Shown: positions 1 through 11,812, numbered from the stretch's first letter. The stretch: DNA of 64,000 nucleotides from Periconia sp. R9002 (GCA_023627715.1 JAMAHW010000100.1:1-64000); one strand, 5' to 3'. Made by a program: numbers and translations. The notes: generated by a model from the letters alone, not told the origin.

Positions 1-119
1 GTGCCACTCATGGTAATTATCAAAACTACACTCACCATGAGTGCCAAGAGTAATTCTGTGAGGCACAGCCGTAACAAGAAGCATTACCTCTAGTTTATAC
101 TAAGGCTGACGACTAACTG

Positions 120-480
120 TATAATAAGGTTAATAATTTATTTAAGTTACCTATTTAAATTGATTACTCTCTTAATAATGTGCAGTATAAAAGTACTAAG
201 GATAAGAGTATTATAGAAACTATTAGGCCTACACCTCTAACATTTATAATAGAAAGCCCTACTCTAAGACCTACTCTAAAACCTACTCCTTAAAAAAAGA
301 AGAGAAGTTAGCGTTATCTAGAGTCTATAGATAATTAACTATAATAACTCTCTGTGATAAATATACACTATTATTTAGAAATATTAATATATTCTTTTAT
401 ATAAAATAAAAAAAAATTAAAAAATTGTATATTATAAATATAATATTAAAAAATGCCTTATATTACATAATAACCTATAT
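120..480. repeat. AT-rich, RIP-like degenerate DNA
   Basis: This stretch is very rich in TA dinucleotides and poor in CpA/TpG, with runs of TTAATAAT and ATTATAAATATAAT type sequence and no open frame. That is the pattern left by repeat-induced point mutation (C to T at CpA) in filamentous ascomycetes. I cannot identify the original element. Just upstream, 5-14 and 34-43 form a 10-bp perfect inverted repeat, which may be an unrelated short hairpin. Confidence 0.55.
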
Positions 481-690
481 GGGTACGGTTACCCTACCCC
501 TACCCACGCTTTAACCACCCCTACCTAACCTATACCCACGCATTGATCACCCCTACCTAACCCTTACCTATAGGTTACGTAACCCCTACCCTACCCCTAC
601 CTAAGCTTTAACTACCCTAACCTAACCCCTACCCACGCTTTAACCACCCCAACCTAACCCTAGCCCAACCTAGTAGGTATACCCTACCCA
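481..690. repeat. CCCTACC-rich degenerate repeat
   Basis: A C/T/A-rich block built from variants of CCCTACC and CCTAACC. A unit of roughly 30 bp beginning ACCCACGC(T/A)TT(A/G)A recurs near 503, 535 and 632, with diverged copies between. It resembles degenerate low-complexity sequence next to fungal transposon relics. It is not a clean TTAGGG/CCCTAA telomere array, because the period and sequence vary. It abuts the truncated 3' end of the NACHT pseudogene. Confidence 0.6.
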
Positions 691-699
691 TTTGCCAGC

Positions 700-1879
700 C
701 TAATCTAAATGCCCTTCTATATATCTCTAAACGTCGTGCTCGTAGGTACGGATTTCTAGCCGCGGCCCTTCTTTAAATTTCTCTATAATATCTAGAATAA
801 ATCTTAACATCACGAAAAGATTTGCTCTAGACTTATCCTAAACTTATAAGAGTCGTAAGAGTAGCTTCTCTTAGTAGCTATTTTTAACTTAATATTCGTC
901 TAGAGCATCAACAAGGATAAAGAATCGCGAACATTTAGCGGCCACAAACTAAAGGACTATTAATATAGCATCTACTAAAGGCTAAATCTTCTTAGATATA
1001 CACTAGTTATAGAGGGATCTGACGCTCTATAGCAGGGATAATTTTGCTTAAGCCAGCTGCTTTAGTATACTTATAAGTAGATCTTCTAATGTTTACTCGT
1101 TCTGCCTTCTAAAGTTATAGTAAATATATACAACAGCAATACTACTTTCATCTTAGAAGCGCATAGAAAGCTCTTCTACTATAACTAATGTAAGTATTAT
1201 CTTCCTAGCGCCTAGTATACCTAGGCAAAACAGTGTCTAATTCTTAGTCTCTATTTAGCTTTTAAATTCCGCTGAGTTTAGAAGCTATTCTCTAGACCCG
1301 GCTTACTGCTGCCTAAGAAAGTTGTTCTGTTGTAGAGTATACTTAGTTAGTGTTAACCACTCAAGAATAGCCCGTTGTTCCTTATTTTCCTAGTATCGCA
1401 CCAATTTAGTGGTGTTGTCCCTAATATGCCTCCTAGTAAGTGCAGTGAGTAGATCAATATTAACGTTAATATTACTCCAAACCTCGCGGATGTCCTCCAG
1501 TTCTACAGATAGTCGCTTCTATACTCGTTTCAACTTACTACCAATGCTTAGTTGCTGTAAGCTGAGTTCGCTGTGCTTATCTATCATAAATTCTAGCTTG
1601 TAAAGAGTACGTTAGTAACCATTAAAAACATCTTAGAAGTTTGCTTTCTCTTAAACACTAAGGTCCTGCTCGGATACCGTTACTTCAGCATCGTTAAGGA
1701 CAATCAAAAAGCTTCAGAGGCTATTTATCAACTGTGTCAGTATAACTCTTGTCTGGTGCGGTCACATACACATTGGATATATCGCTGAACTGGCTTGGAG
1801 CGCCAACGAAGTCTTTCCTAATCTTGTTGGCTAGCCGAATTACAGTCAGAAAGTCGCCCACGCTGAACCCGAAGCTCAT
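700..1879 (-). pseudogene. NACHT (NLR-like) protein pseudogene, RIP-degraded, 3'-truncated
   Basis: Reading the minus strand from an ATG at 1877-1879 gives the hallmark start of a large fungal NLR-like family (MSFGFSVGDFLTV, then GAPSQF). A splice-like intron (1721-1771, GTGTATG...TAG) changes frame, then the helical N-terminal region continues (NDAEVTVSE, KLEFMIDKHSEL). A NACHT-type nucleotide-binding domain follows. Its P-loop, near 1200-1223, is mutated (GILGARKI where GxxGxGKT is expected). The Walker B region VDALDE at 895-912 is intact, and a later LEIRTYEHDV segment precedes loss of homology near 700. Many codons are stops (TAA/TAG), mostly where Gln or Trp would be expected, as RIP would produce. 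In living relatives these proteins act in heterokaryon incompatibility or innate-type recognition, with ankyrin, WD or TPR repeats at the C-terminus. None remain here. It cannot encode a product. Confidence 0.8.
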
Positions 1880-2430
1880 TACGACGTTCGTAGAAAGACA
1901 TTTGATGTGGATAGAGATATCGGGGGTGTTATCGCCAGCCTAGCTGAGGTTGTTCAGATTAGGTGGGGCACTTAGCATTCACTGGCATAACCGAAGCGGC
2001 GTATAACCCGAGTCTAGGCTAATATAGGCATAATGGCTGCCAAGAAATACAGAAGTTGTACAGCCTAGGTGTTATAAGCCTAGGGTAACACCTCTACTAA
2101 GACTCTATAACTGTATTAGTGCTAGGTAATAAACAAGTCCTAGAAAGGGTAATAATGTAAAGAAATGTTTCGTTGAATAATAATGCTTTCCCAATATGTA
2201 CAACTTTGGAATCCGATTGGTAAGAATCTCGAGAAATGTGTACGTGAATTGCATATGAGAAAAAAAAAACCCTCCCCGGGATAGAACCGGAAAGGGAGAG
2301 GGAGGGAAGGGGGGTATAATAAGCGACAGTTCCAATAACAACATCATCATAGCCCAAATCACTAAAATCATAAACATTTCATGTAGATTCCATATCTTCC
2401 CCCCTTAGCAAACTCATCCCCTCGAGCACC
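1880..2430. other. Intergenic, NACHT relic to glutaminase 3' end
   Basis: The first ~250 bp keep the degenerate composition, with a short hairpin around 2067-2092 (AGGTGTTA / TAACACCT). From about 2160 the sequence looks like ordinary intergenic DNA, including an A9 run near 2261 and a G/A-rich stretch at 2288-2312. It should hold the 3' UTR of the glutaminase gene. No gene seen. Confidence 0.5.
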
Positions 2431-4664
2431 CTACAAAACCAAAAGCGCAAACATCCCCCCCTGCACCGGCCTAGCCCGAAACTCAATCCCCGCAACATGC
2501 GTCCCATCATTCGTATTATACAGATCCGTAAACGGAGTACTAACAGGTGTCTCCATGACCCATCTTGCATAATCGCCAATAAACATATCGCGGGTCTCAG
2601 GGGACGCGATGGCGGCGCAGAAAATCTCCCAATCGCCCTTCGTCCAGTACCGATTCCGCGTGTCGAGGGGGACGCCGTAGGTATCTTTCACGGTCGGGTA
2701 GAAGGTAGATTGCATGTCGTAGACGGATTGCGGGACGAGGGACGTGTTGAGGAGGCGGTCGTTGTAGAGGTTGTAGAGGAGGCCGTGGGTGGATGCGTTG
2801 TTGTAGGTGAGGATGGTGTGAGGGGGGTTATCGGCCGTGTTGATGCCGAGGGTTTGCCATTTTTCGATGTAGTCGTGCGCGATGGCGGTGTAGTTTTCTG
2901 CGTCTGCGGTTTCGCCGATGCGGGAGGCGATTTGGGCGGTGGCTTCGAGGCCGATGATGCCTTTGAGGGCGAGGTTGGTTTGGTTGGCGAGGTGTCCTGC
3001 GAAGTCATCTGTGGAGAGTTGTTCGGCTGGGAGGAGGCTGTCTTCGATGAGGTATTCGGTCCATTGTTTGACGAGGGGGTAGTGTTGTTTTAGGTAGTCG
3101 TTGTTGTTGGTGCGTTGCGCGTAGGCGAGGAGCATGATGATGTTGTTGCCGCATTCTTCTACGGGCATGTGCTCGTCGTTGCCGTCCTCGTGGCCTGTGG
3201 CGTTGGGGTAGTGGGTGCCCAGGTCGTGGATGGCCCATTTGTTGGGGTAGTGGCCGCTTTCTTGGTTTTCGAAGTGTGGGTCGAGGAGGAGCTTGACGAG
3301 TTCGGGGTTGAAGTAGTAAAAGATGGGTGAGGCTGGGTAGAAGACGTCGACGGTTTGCATGTTGCCGTTGGAGGAGATTTCCTTGAGGAAGAGGTAGTGT
3401 TTTGCTTGGGTACCGACGAGCTGCACGGCTCCAAAGGCCTGGCGGACGGCGAGGGAAGTCAGGATGAGGTAGTTGTCACCTGCGGCAGCGACTGAGTCGC
3501 TAGCAACCTTGCTATCGAGCTCCGTTGACAGTCTGCTAGATTCAGAAAAGTCCTTGTAGAAGAACGACAGCGCGGCCAGTTCGTCGCTGAAGTAATCCGT
3601 CCAAAGCGAAGGGACATTGTTCAACCCATTTGCACCGAGGAATTGGATTGCGATTTCTTGAGCGAGACCAATCGTGAATAACGTAGACACGGGCGAAGCA
3701 CCGACAGAGCCAAGATCGACTGCAAAGCCGAAAACAGGCCACTGATCACTGATGGCGCGGAAGTTGGTGTCTTTGCTGTTTCCAAGTTCGCCCTTATCCC
3801 TGAATGCACCGCGAACACTCACATCGGACCCTGATTGGTGAGTGAGACCACCAGCATCGGTTGAGTAGTACTAATCAAATAGTCAGTATATTTTTTCGCG
3901 TAGCATGCTGCCCCGATTGAAAATACTCACCCAATTGCCCCATTCGGCTCGATCATTCGTTTCGGTAAGGAGTTGTTGGTTTTGCTTCCAGACCTTGTGA
4001 TAGGAGATGCCGTCCACCTCACCCGAGTCCCATTGCGCCACAGAGTTTGTGTCGCCGGAGATCCACTCTATAGACTTTCGTCAACCATCGGATCTTCAAC
4101 GAAAATCGGAGCGAGCTTACCAGCAGAGATGTCGGTGTACAGCTGTACATCGTGGTTTTGTCCGTCTTTTGAGGACACTTCCACAGACAGGTACGAGAAG
4201 ATCAATGATTGGCGTTTGAAGTCATTTGGAGTAATTGGCGAAAGGAACGTCGCTTTCACGGTTACTTTATTATCGACCTCGATTGTGAAGATGCTCTTCG
4301 TGCTCGTGTACTCGAAAGCGACCTGGCTGGCTGCTTCAAAGTCGGAGGGACCTCCCATCCAAGTGAAGGTGTTGTTATCAACTCGGATTAGACCAGTCCA
4401 CGCAACGATCTGACCTCTAGAATTGGATTAGCTTCAAGCCTGTCTTCGCCATGTACCGCTCACGACTCACGTCCAGAATCTTGACCATTGACCGGGCAAA
4501 TATCCACCGTTTCCGAATTGGGGGCCGGCTGGGAACCATGTGCTCAGATACGGGCTTTTCACAGCCAGAGGTATCGATGGAGGGCGTGCCGGTTTGAATG
4601 TGGATTGAGCAGTAGCAAGACTGGCGAGCAATCCGCATACAGTACCTAATAATGATAAACGCAT
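2431..4664 (-). CDS. gtaA: Secreted glutaminase A (GtaA-type)
   Basis: Four exons on the minus strand: 4471-4664, 4121-4416, 3931-4067 and 2431-3870. The 54-, 53- and 60-bp introns have clean GT-AG ends, giving 688 aa, the usual length of the Aspergillus GtaA family. The N-terminus is a signal peptide (MRLSLLGTVCGLLASLATAQ). Next come the family motifs PARPPSIPLAVKSPYLSTW, GLIRVD and TWMGGPSDFE (DUF4964/DUF5127 region). The large last exon is the DUF4965/DUF1793 glycosidase-like portion (TDYFSDELAALSFFYKDFSE, GHEDGNDEHMPVEECGNN, RYWTKGDWEIF). The family hydrolyses extracellular L-glutamine to glutamate and ammonia. The catalytic residues are not something I can assign. A TATA-like TATATAAC (minus strand, about 4746-4753) lies 85 bp upstream of the ATG. 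Codons are C-rich in most of exon 4 and turn G-rich in the last ~60. Confidence 0.92.
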
Positions 4665-7600
4665 AATTGATTCGTGATGGAACGGCCGAGTCTCAGGGGA
4701 CTGGAGCGGTGAGCGTGGTCTGTGTTTGATGTGGACCTGGTGACGTTATATATGTACAGAGACGAGGGTGGGTGGACACGAGTGTGCCTTTCTGTGAAGT
4801 CTGGAGTGTCAGCATTGTGGTTACCCTTGCTGGTATTCACTGACGTGATGGAGGGTCAAAGGGACTGGAACATGGTGCACCTGACGAGCAAGGTCCAACC
4901 ACCTACCGTTGAGGGCATCGCCTACTTTTTGCCTGTAGGTGTAGCAAGTTACGCTAGTTGTTTCCCTTTGGATTTACGTGCGTTACTACAAGGTTCCTGC
5001 TTGTCATGTCCGGAAGCCTCACCCGTCCACGTCAACATCGTGGTAACAAGCTTCCAACCCGCCATGTAGAAAATTCACCATACTTGACTCTGTGAACATT
5101 AGCAGAAAAATCGGGATTGTCTCCGTTGTTGAAACTGCAATGGGTTCCATCTCAGCCATATAACGCTGTGTCCATACTTGGGAGTTGCCAACGGAGAGAT
5201 CTGGAGACCCGAGACAATACCTCACAGCTACCGGACAAGGATGTGGGGGCAGTATTGTTCCCCGCATGGAGTAGCAGATCAGACAAGTCAATACGTGTAC
5301 TAGCGCGCTGCGGTATTGGGGCGCGGAATCTGGGTGTTGAGAAAGGTACAATGGAAGACAGCCGATGTTGACTAAAATCTCCTTGGCGAATGTTTAAGCA
5401 CACCAAGACGGTGAGAATTTCACCACGCGACCAGCTCACCCTGTCTGTCACGACATTGTCTGACGTCAAGGAATGAAAATGTGGAGAGGAAAGCTGACGG
5501 AGATGCACATTGCCTAGCAAAGCGCTAGGCAAATAAGAGGCCGAGAAACATACTTGATGTGGACGATGTAGAGAAAGAAGAAAAAGCAGGCCTGGGCGAT
5601 GATAGACTAGTTACTGGATTGAGAAATGCGAAGAAAAGGCGAAAAAATCCGATGGCTTACCAGGCCGTACATTTCCCAAACAGTTATGCTTACTTGCAGA
5701 GTTAAGGTGTTACCGTGGTTCAGATGGGAGTCCGGGCGTTGAAACTTTGCGCTGCGACCCGGGAAATGGGCATTCCAATGCGTCGTTAAGAGAGCCTGGC
5801 CATAAAGATGGTACCACCTGCCGTGTCGAAGTCGGAGACGAATGAATCGTCCTCCAAGAGCTCTCCACACCCATCGACGAAGAGATTCCTGGGCAAGGAC
5901 AGAATCAGCATGTGATGGATGTAAGCTGTCAAAAAGGCGCTCATAGGACAGAAAGACCCCTGTTTGCCGTCTTGTGGGTTCGATGTGGGTGAGCGACTGC
6001 CCTGACTGATCCTCGTGATGGCGTTGAAGAGCGACGTGAGTTAGTTTGGATGGTCGGGGTGACATTGAGTCGTGTTGCCGTTGGGCTGGGGATACCGCGG
6101 CAGTTCGGCTCAGTTCCCTATAAGGACCAGTCGTGCAAGAAATACCTATTGGCCTTTCGGGATGCGGTAATGGTTCCGACGAAATACAGACAGACACCCT
6201 GTCAATCGGATCTGGGAGGACATACAGATAAATAGATCTACCATGACAGCGGATAGTATCATAGTCTCAGCCACTAATGTGTGTCGATACCTTGGAGCGG
6301 TATCAACTATGGCGTAAACGAAGTCAAAACATCAAGTCGGTACATAGTAATACGGGAGTGGCAGACGGGAAGGCGCGGCTAGGACAAAGAGTTCTGACCC
6401 AAGCCCCCAAGCCATGGGAGCAAGCATTTTGGGCGTCGCAAAAGCGCCTGCTTAGCGGGTAATAGCAGTTGATGCCATGGACCTCGAGATGCCATGGTGC
6501 ATGTGCCCAGAGAGCGGGGGGCGCACAAAGGCGTCCGGGGAAAACGCCACACACGCAGGCCTCGCTCCAACAACGTAAAAAAGCTGGAGAAAGAAACAGG
6601 GGTCTTCGGTCACCCGTGCATGCACTAGCGCTCACGATGGACAACGCAGATGGAGAGAAGGTGAAGAAGAAAAAAATCAGACATGCCCATGTGACGCGTG
6701 GGCCATAGTCGAGAATTTGGGAGTTGAATGGAGAGAGTGTAGTGTAGCCTAGGCACGCGAAAACTCCTTCCTGTTTGATCTGAACCTTTACCGCGTTGGG
6801 CGAATCCAAGACACGAGGTTGCACACATTCGGGGATGAATACGATGGATGGGTTGTACAGACATTTCAATCTTCTCACTTTTGTGTTTTTGATGTGCTCG
6901 TACTGCCATGTTGTGCTCGGGAACCAAGGCCCTAACTCGAACCCGTGTCTGTAGATCTTCCCAAGCCATCTTCGAGGGTACTTACTCAGTGTATGAGACG
7001 CTGGATCCCCTATTAGGAATAGCAGAATTTTTCTAAGATACTAGAAAAAACATACTTTGAACTACTGACTACACCAGGAAGCTTTTCGATGCGGCGAGTC
7101 CAATACCGTGACTTGTAATGTAGACAGGTCATGGGTATAACCTACGCTAGCGCAACCCGCGACCTCGTCGTTACATCGGGCAATGATCATCTCCCAAAAT
7201 TTTGAACTTGTTGTTTATCGAGTCGGATTACTATCAAAAGAACTCTATGAGCGTAAATTTCGGTTTAGCAAAGACAGCAACTAAGGGGTTGTCCACTACA
7301 ATCAATGTACATAGTAAATTAATGCAACTGACTTTCAGGCTTTAATATCTTCCAATATTTACAGTTCGCACAAAACACGATCGATTTCAAAGATGCAGCA
7401 TCAAGCAACTCCCCTCAAAATCTCCAACGCATCTATCCTTTCGCACAAATCGCAGTGAAGTAAAAATAAAGAAAGAAAACTCCCCATCTTTTCCCATCAT
7501 CCACAACCACCTCTCCCACCACACACCTCGCCCATGTAAATTCGTCCGGCCGGCCGGCACAGCTTGGCAAAATTCCCCGTACCACCCTATACTTGCTTCC

Positions 7601-8816
7601 TTCTTTTCCATTTATCAGCCCTACCTACCTGTTTATCTAGAACTAGCTAGTTCGTTCATCAGTATCATGCCCGTAATGTCTTCATCCTCAGCCCCTCGAG
7701 CGGCGTATAGGGTGTTGTTGTCCCCGGGACATGACGCATTAGTATTGATTGATGCGTTCGGGGAAATTCACAGCCCCACTGACCGGAGTTTAACCCTGCC
7801 TCGTCTCCTTCTCCGGTTTTCGTACCTATCATTGGTTATACGCAGAGGGTGGAATGGAAGGAGATGCAGGCATGTTCTGAGGCAAGTACTAGGGAGGTAC
7901 TCTGTGAAATCCACACCGGGATTGCTAGCCCGGGTGGTTACGATGGGGTATGTTGTTGTTATTTGGATATGCGTTCAAGATTTTCCAAAGGGATAACTAT
8001 AATTCTGTGTTTCTAACGCCAAAGTTTGCACCTGAGGTGTATGTACGCATGGAACTCATCTAAACGCTCCTTATATTAGCGCGCTAGGATCGATCTCCGT
8101 GTTTGTTTGATGTTTCGGGGGATGAATGCTCCTTGACGAGAAAGGGAAATAGTAGCTGAACAGCGGAGTTGTTGTATGGGGGCTGTAAAAACGTCTCCCT
8201 GGTCGGGGACATTTGCGTAACTTCTTAATGGGTATCATTGCTATATGATGCGACAAACTAATACTATTTCGATGGGGCTGAAAACAACAACCGGCCCTAT
8301 TATTTGTCGATAAACGTTATGCATTCCATTCGCTTAAACCCAGAGTAGTTCAAGATCCGACGTTCTTCTAGGGAGGTTACTAGCCCATTCTCCCAAACGG
8401 GCTTAACTTGCGGACTGTGATCTTGCTTTTCGTAGAGCAAAAGCCACTCGCGCTTAGCCTTGGGATGCATGCTTCACGACTACAATCCATCCGGACTGTT
8501 GAGGTTCAGCTGGTAGGTGAGGCTATTCCTAACAACTGTATTGTACTGCCATCATGGTTGCCCAAATCCCAACAGACTCACGCGCGAGAGAATCCACAGT
8601 AACGGAGTTCCAAGATGGTAGCATATTGGTTGCTAGTAGCCATGGCTGGAAAAGCAAATGTATAAAATAGGCGGTCGTCCTCGGTGGAGAAAGGACACTA
8701 CAGCACACAACAACCATCATTCACTCGTTTCTTCACTTCTAAACCAGCTTTTTCTTAGCCTTCCGGTCTTTACCTATTCAATTCTCAATCCAGTCCCTCG
8801 TTTACCAATACTCACC
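4665..8816. other. 4.1-kb intergenic region, no supported gene
   Basis: The left end holds the glutaminase promoter and the right end the promoter of the small secreted protein gene. Between them there are only unspliced open frames of up to 196 codons (for example minus 5607-6197 and 6324-6878, plus 7667-7996), without recognisable domains, signal peptides or convincing splice sites. I see no transposon protein, no terminal repeats and no strong RIP signature. A lineage-specific gene or non-coding RNA cannot be excluded. Confidence 0.45.
8661..8668 (+). promoter_or_regulatory. TATA box of small secreted protein gene
   Basis: TATAAAAT lies 149 bp before the start codon at 8817. The leader between them is C/T-rich (TCACTCGTTTCTTCACTTC, ACTCACC just before the ATG), typical of fungal transcription starts and of well-expressed genes. 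Inferred from sequence only. Confidence 0.5.
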
Positions 8817-9383
8817 ATGCAATTCCTCACCATCCTCACCCTCCTCACCCTCCTAACCGCCTCCCTCGGCAGCGCCGAAATCATCTGCAACAGCGGCAAC
8901 TTCAACAAGCAAGGCTCGGAATGGTAAATCCCACCCACCCATCCTCGCCCATCCTTCCCCTATACCCTCCACTCCCCCCATCCAAAATGAACCATAAGAA
9001 TACGGATCCGCTAACAATCGGGAATATCAGGCCCGTCGGCAACTTCGACAACGGCGGCGTCCGCTCCACGATCCAGCAATTCTGCAACGACGTGAGCCAG
9101 AACTTCAAGACGGGCGAGGAGAAATGGGACTGCCGCGCCTACGGCAACCGCAACCTCAAGTCGTCCATCACCCGCGTCTCCGATGATAATGGCAACACCA
9201 AGATTGATGTCAACTGGTGCAAGGGACGCTTGGGCGAGGTTTACAACAAGTGCTCCTGGGGTGGCACCCAGACTGTTGGGATCTGGAAGTTCACGTAAGT
9301 TTTGTCTTTTGTGCTGGTGACGATGATGATGGCTAATGCGAGGGCGTAGGACTGCTGCTTCTAAGACCGAGTGTGGGAAATAA
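8817..9383 (+). CDS. Small secreted six-cysteine protein
   Basis: Three exons (8817-8923, 9031-9294, 9350-9383) give 134 aa. The two introns (107 and 55 bp) are GT-AG and splice in frame. A strong signal peptide (MQFLTILTLLTLLTASLGSA) precedes a mature chain of about 114 residues with six cysteines, found in ICNSGNF, QQFCNDV, WDCRAYG, NWCKGRL, NKCSWGG and TECGK. An even number of cysteines suggests three disulfides. The gene has a TATA box and a C/T-rich leader. I do not recognise a named domain. Size, secretion and cysteine content fit a small secreted effector-like or antimicrobial-type protein, but that is inference. Its unspliced frame stops one base after the first exon, so the intron is required for a useful product. 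Confidence 0.8.
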
Positions 9384-10180
9384 GAAGGTGCAGATGGATC
9401 AATGGGATGGGCTTTGGTGAGCACTGGTGCAAACGAGAGGTGGGAGTTTTTTTAGTTGTTCGTGGTACTTTGTGGAAGAGTTCCACGTCGTCAGTCGCTA
9501 CCGTACCTTTTCTATCATAGATTTAAAACGCTGGTTTGTTTGCTTGATTTTATTTAAGGCTGCTGTTCGCGTTGTGTCTTTGTGATGTAAAGTGAAATAT
9601 ATTGTGACAACATTAACACACAAATAAGTTTCTCCTCTCGGACGGTTGCATTCTGGTGTACCTTTTTTTGGTTTTGGATAAGGGGGAGAAATCACCTTGA
9701 ACACGTCGAAAAGTAGTTGAGGGGGGTTGAGAAACGTACGGAGAGAAAAAGTGGAAGGATCTTTCCGATGGATTGAGGTCGAGTCTTTCGATGGATTTTA
9801 GGACGTAAGTATGCCGTCTCCGTGCTAAGTAAGTTTTTGAACAGGCCGTTAACTGCAATATTCTACGCGAACTTGATACTTTCAAAATCGCCTTGTATAG
9901 GCTGCTAACGCTTAAACTATACTTAATTTTATGCTTCTTAAAAGTTGAATCTTAGTGCGCGCCCAAAACCTATAATGTATTGGTTCTTTTAGCGGGAAAG
10001 ATGGTATTGATTGAGGGCCGACTAAAGTATCAATAGTTGTTGTAGTGAGAGAGGGCTTGTCTGGAGTAAGTTCGGTGTTTTCCCCCGCCGCGGGTACGGT
10101 GAGAGGGGCTACATCTTCTTACATCCCAAAAACATTCATCCCCTAAAAACCCTCGATCCAGCCATCCAACCCAATGTATC
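9384..10180. other. Intergenic
   Basis: 3' region of the secreted protein gene (T-rich around 9445-9560), then AT-richer DNA. No gene, repeat or RNA recognised. Confidence 0.4.
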
Positions 10181-11812
10181 ATGGAGGTTGATGATTGTAT
10201 CGATATGATTCAGAAGGCGCGGGGGGAACTCTGGGAGGACCGTCTCAGCGAGACGTATTGAAGCGGCCGCCTGTGCGCATAAGCTTCAAGCTTCCATCCC
10301 AACCGCCTCCCCTGCCGGCTGGCTGATAATAATCTTCTTTATGGATCATAAAATGCTGGACTGAAGCTCGTTTTTGGTGATGGAACTGTCTGGTTACTGA
10401 GGTTTCCACGAGTGGGTAAGGTACATGATAGCTATGCTGACAAGAAGGTCGCCATGGAGGTTGCTACCATCAATCTTATCCGCGAAAAAACCACAATACT
10501 GGTTCCGAAGGTCCAGGTCTGGGGTGTTGCAGCACAAAACCCCCTCGGGCTAGGTCCGTTCATTATCATGGAGTCCATTCAGGACGGGGTGAGCCTTAAC
10601 CATCTCCTCAAAGACGTCAACGACGGCACGAGACTCTTGAGGGACGATCTCAGCGACGACGAGATGGAGGTCATCTACAGGCAGTTTTCCAACTTTCTAC
10701 TTCAGCTTTTCAAGCTCGACTTTGATCGCATTGGTAGCCTAGACTCTCCAGCTCCAGAGCTCCGCGCCCCAATACGACCGCTGACTTGGAAGGCTCACCA
10801 CATTCTCCAAACTGGAGGTGTCGACACTTTTAGTAGTACGTCCATTTAGCACTATCTTTGCCCTTCCCACTAATAGGTACAACCTTTAGATGATAGGAAT
10901 AGGGGCTTTTCATCGACCACGGAATACTTTCAGTACGTTGCTGAGCAAGATTGGGAACAACTTGTCCGCCAACCGAACTCGACATACGAAGCAGACGATG
11001 CTAGGGCCAAGTACCGGGCATTTAAAGTCCTAAAGTCTTTGGTACCCGAGTTTGTTCACAAAGAATACGACCATGAGAAGTTCAAGATCATCTGCGACGA
11101 CCTTGGCCTGGCGAACTTGATAGTGAGAAGCAGACAAGACCTCACCGTCATTGGCGTCGTCGACCTTGAATGGTCTTACATCGGGCCCGCGCAGCTCTTC
11201 GGTTCAGCACCATGGTGGCTTCTCATGGACAGGCCGACCAACCCAGCGTGGGACAGCGACGAAGTCGAGTCGAGTAAAATCACCGCCCGTTACTTTCGAT
11301 ACCTCGATCTTTTCAACCGCGTTCTGGAAGAAGAGGAGGCAAAGATGCCAAGTTGTGAGAGCAAAGAGCTCTCTCGACTGGTCCGCTGGTCTGAACAGTC
11401 TGGCGCAATGTGGGTCCATATGCTGCTCACATCTGGCTTCAACGGTCCGCGCTCTTTCCCCTTCACCAGGCTCGTGCAGTATGTAGGCGCTGAGGAGTGG
11501 CAATGGCGGGAAAGAGAAGTTAGCGAAGACGACGTGGTGGCATTTGCCGCCCAGAAGGCGCTGCAGTTGGAACGGTATAACCGTGACGTGGAGAAGGCCG
11601 AGGCGTACATGGCCTTTGTGGACGAGGGCAAGATGAGCAGGGAGGAGTTTGTTTCTTCTATGCAGTCCCTTTTACAATCTTCCTTCCCTACCCAATGCCT
11701 CCCGCAGAGTTCCAAACAAGAATCGAATATTCAAGCACCTTTACAATCACGAAATGAATCACACGAGCCACGCGCTGTGGCGGGTCCCATGGTTCATTCC
11801 ATACCTAGATAG
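10181..11812 (+). pseudogene. APH-like phosphotransferase-family pseudogene (three in-frame stops)
   Basis: From an ATG at 10181 one frame matches a fungal aminoglycoside-phosphotransferase-like (APH/choline-kinase fold) family. It is broken by TGA at 10259, TAA at 10280 and TAA at 10349, all in the same frame as the intact downstream part. Family motifs on both sides of the stops (LPCRLAD, then FGDGTVWLLRFPR) show the coding sequence once ran through. A 54-bp GT-AG intron (10836-10889) follows GGVDTF. The second exon carries CDDLGLANLIV, where bacterial APHs have HGDxxxxN, and DLEWSYIGPAQLFG, in place of the metal-binding D-x-D. The Cys-Asp-Asp form is usual in this fungal subfamily, whose substrate is unknown. 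A shorter product from the Met at 10454 would lack the glycine-rich ATP-binding N-lobe. Base differences at two stops fit C to T or G to A change. Confidence 0.72.

Noticed and set aside
481..690. Telomere or former telomere from CCCTAA-like repeats
   Set aside because: Units are irregular CCCTACC/CCTAACC variants with a ~30-bp higher-order period, not an array of CCCTAA.
5607..6197. Minus-strand 196-codon open frame
   Set aside because: No domain, signal peptide, membrane segment or splice context; composition like random translation (many His, Arg, Ser, Leu). Kept only as a possibility in the 4-kb intergenic entry.
6324..6878. Minus-strand 184-codon open frame
   Set aside because: Cys/Leu/Phe/Pro-rich without recognisable family; overlaps other open frames on both strands and lacks a promoter-like context.
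7667..7996. Plus-strand 109-codon frame with a C/T-rich leader
   Set aside because: A second frame reads plausibly (RVEWKEMQACSEAS...), but no intron of normal length joins the two in frame. Not enough to call a gene.
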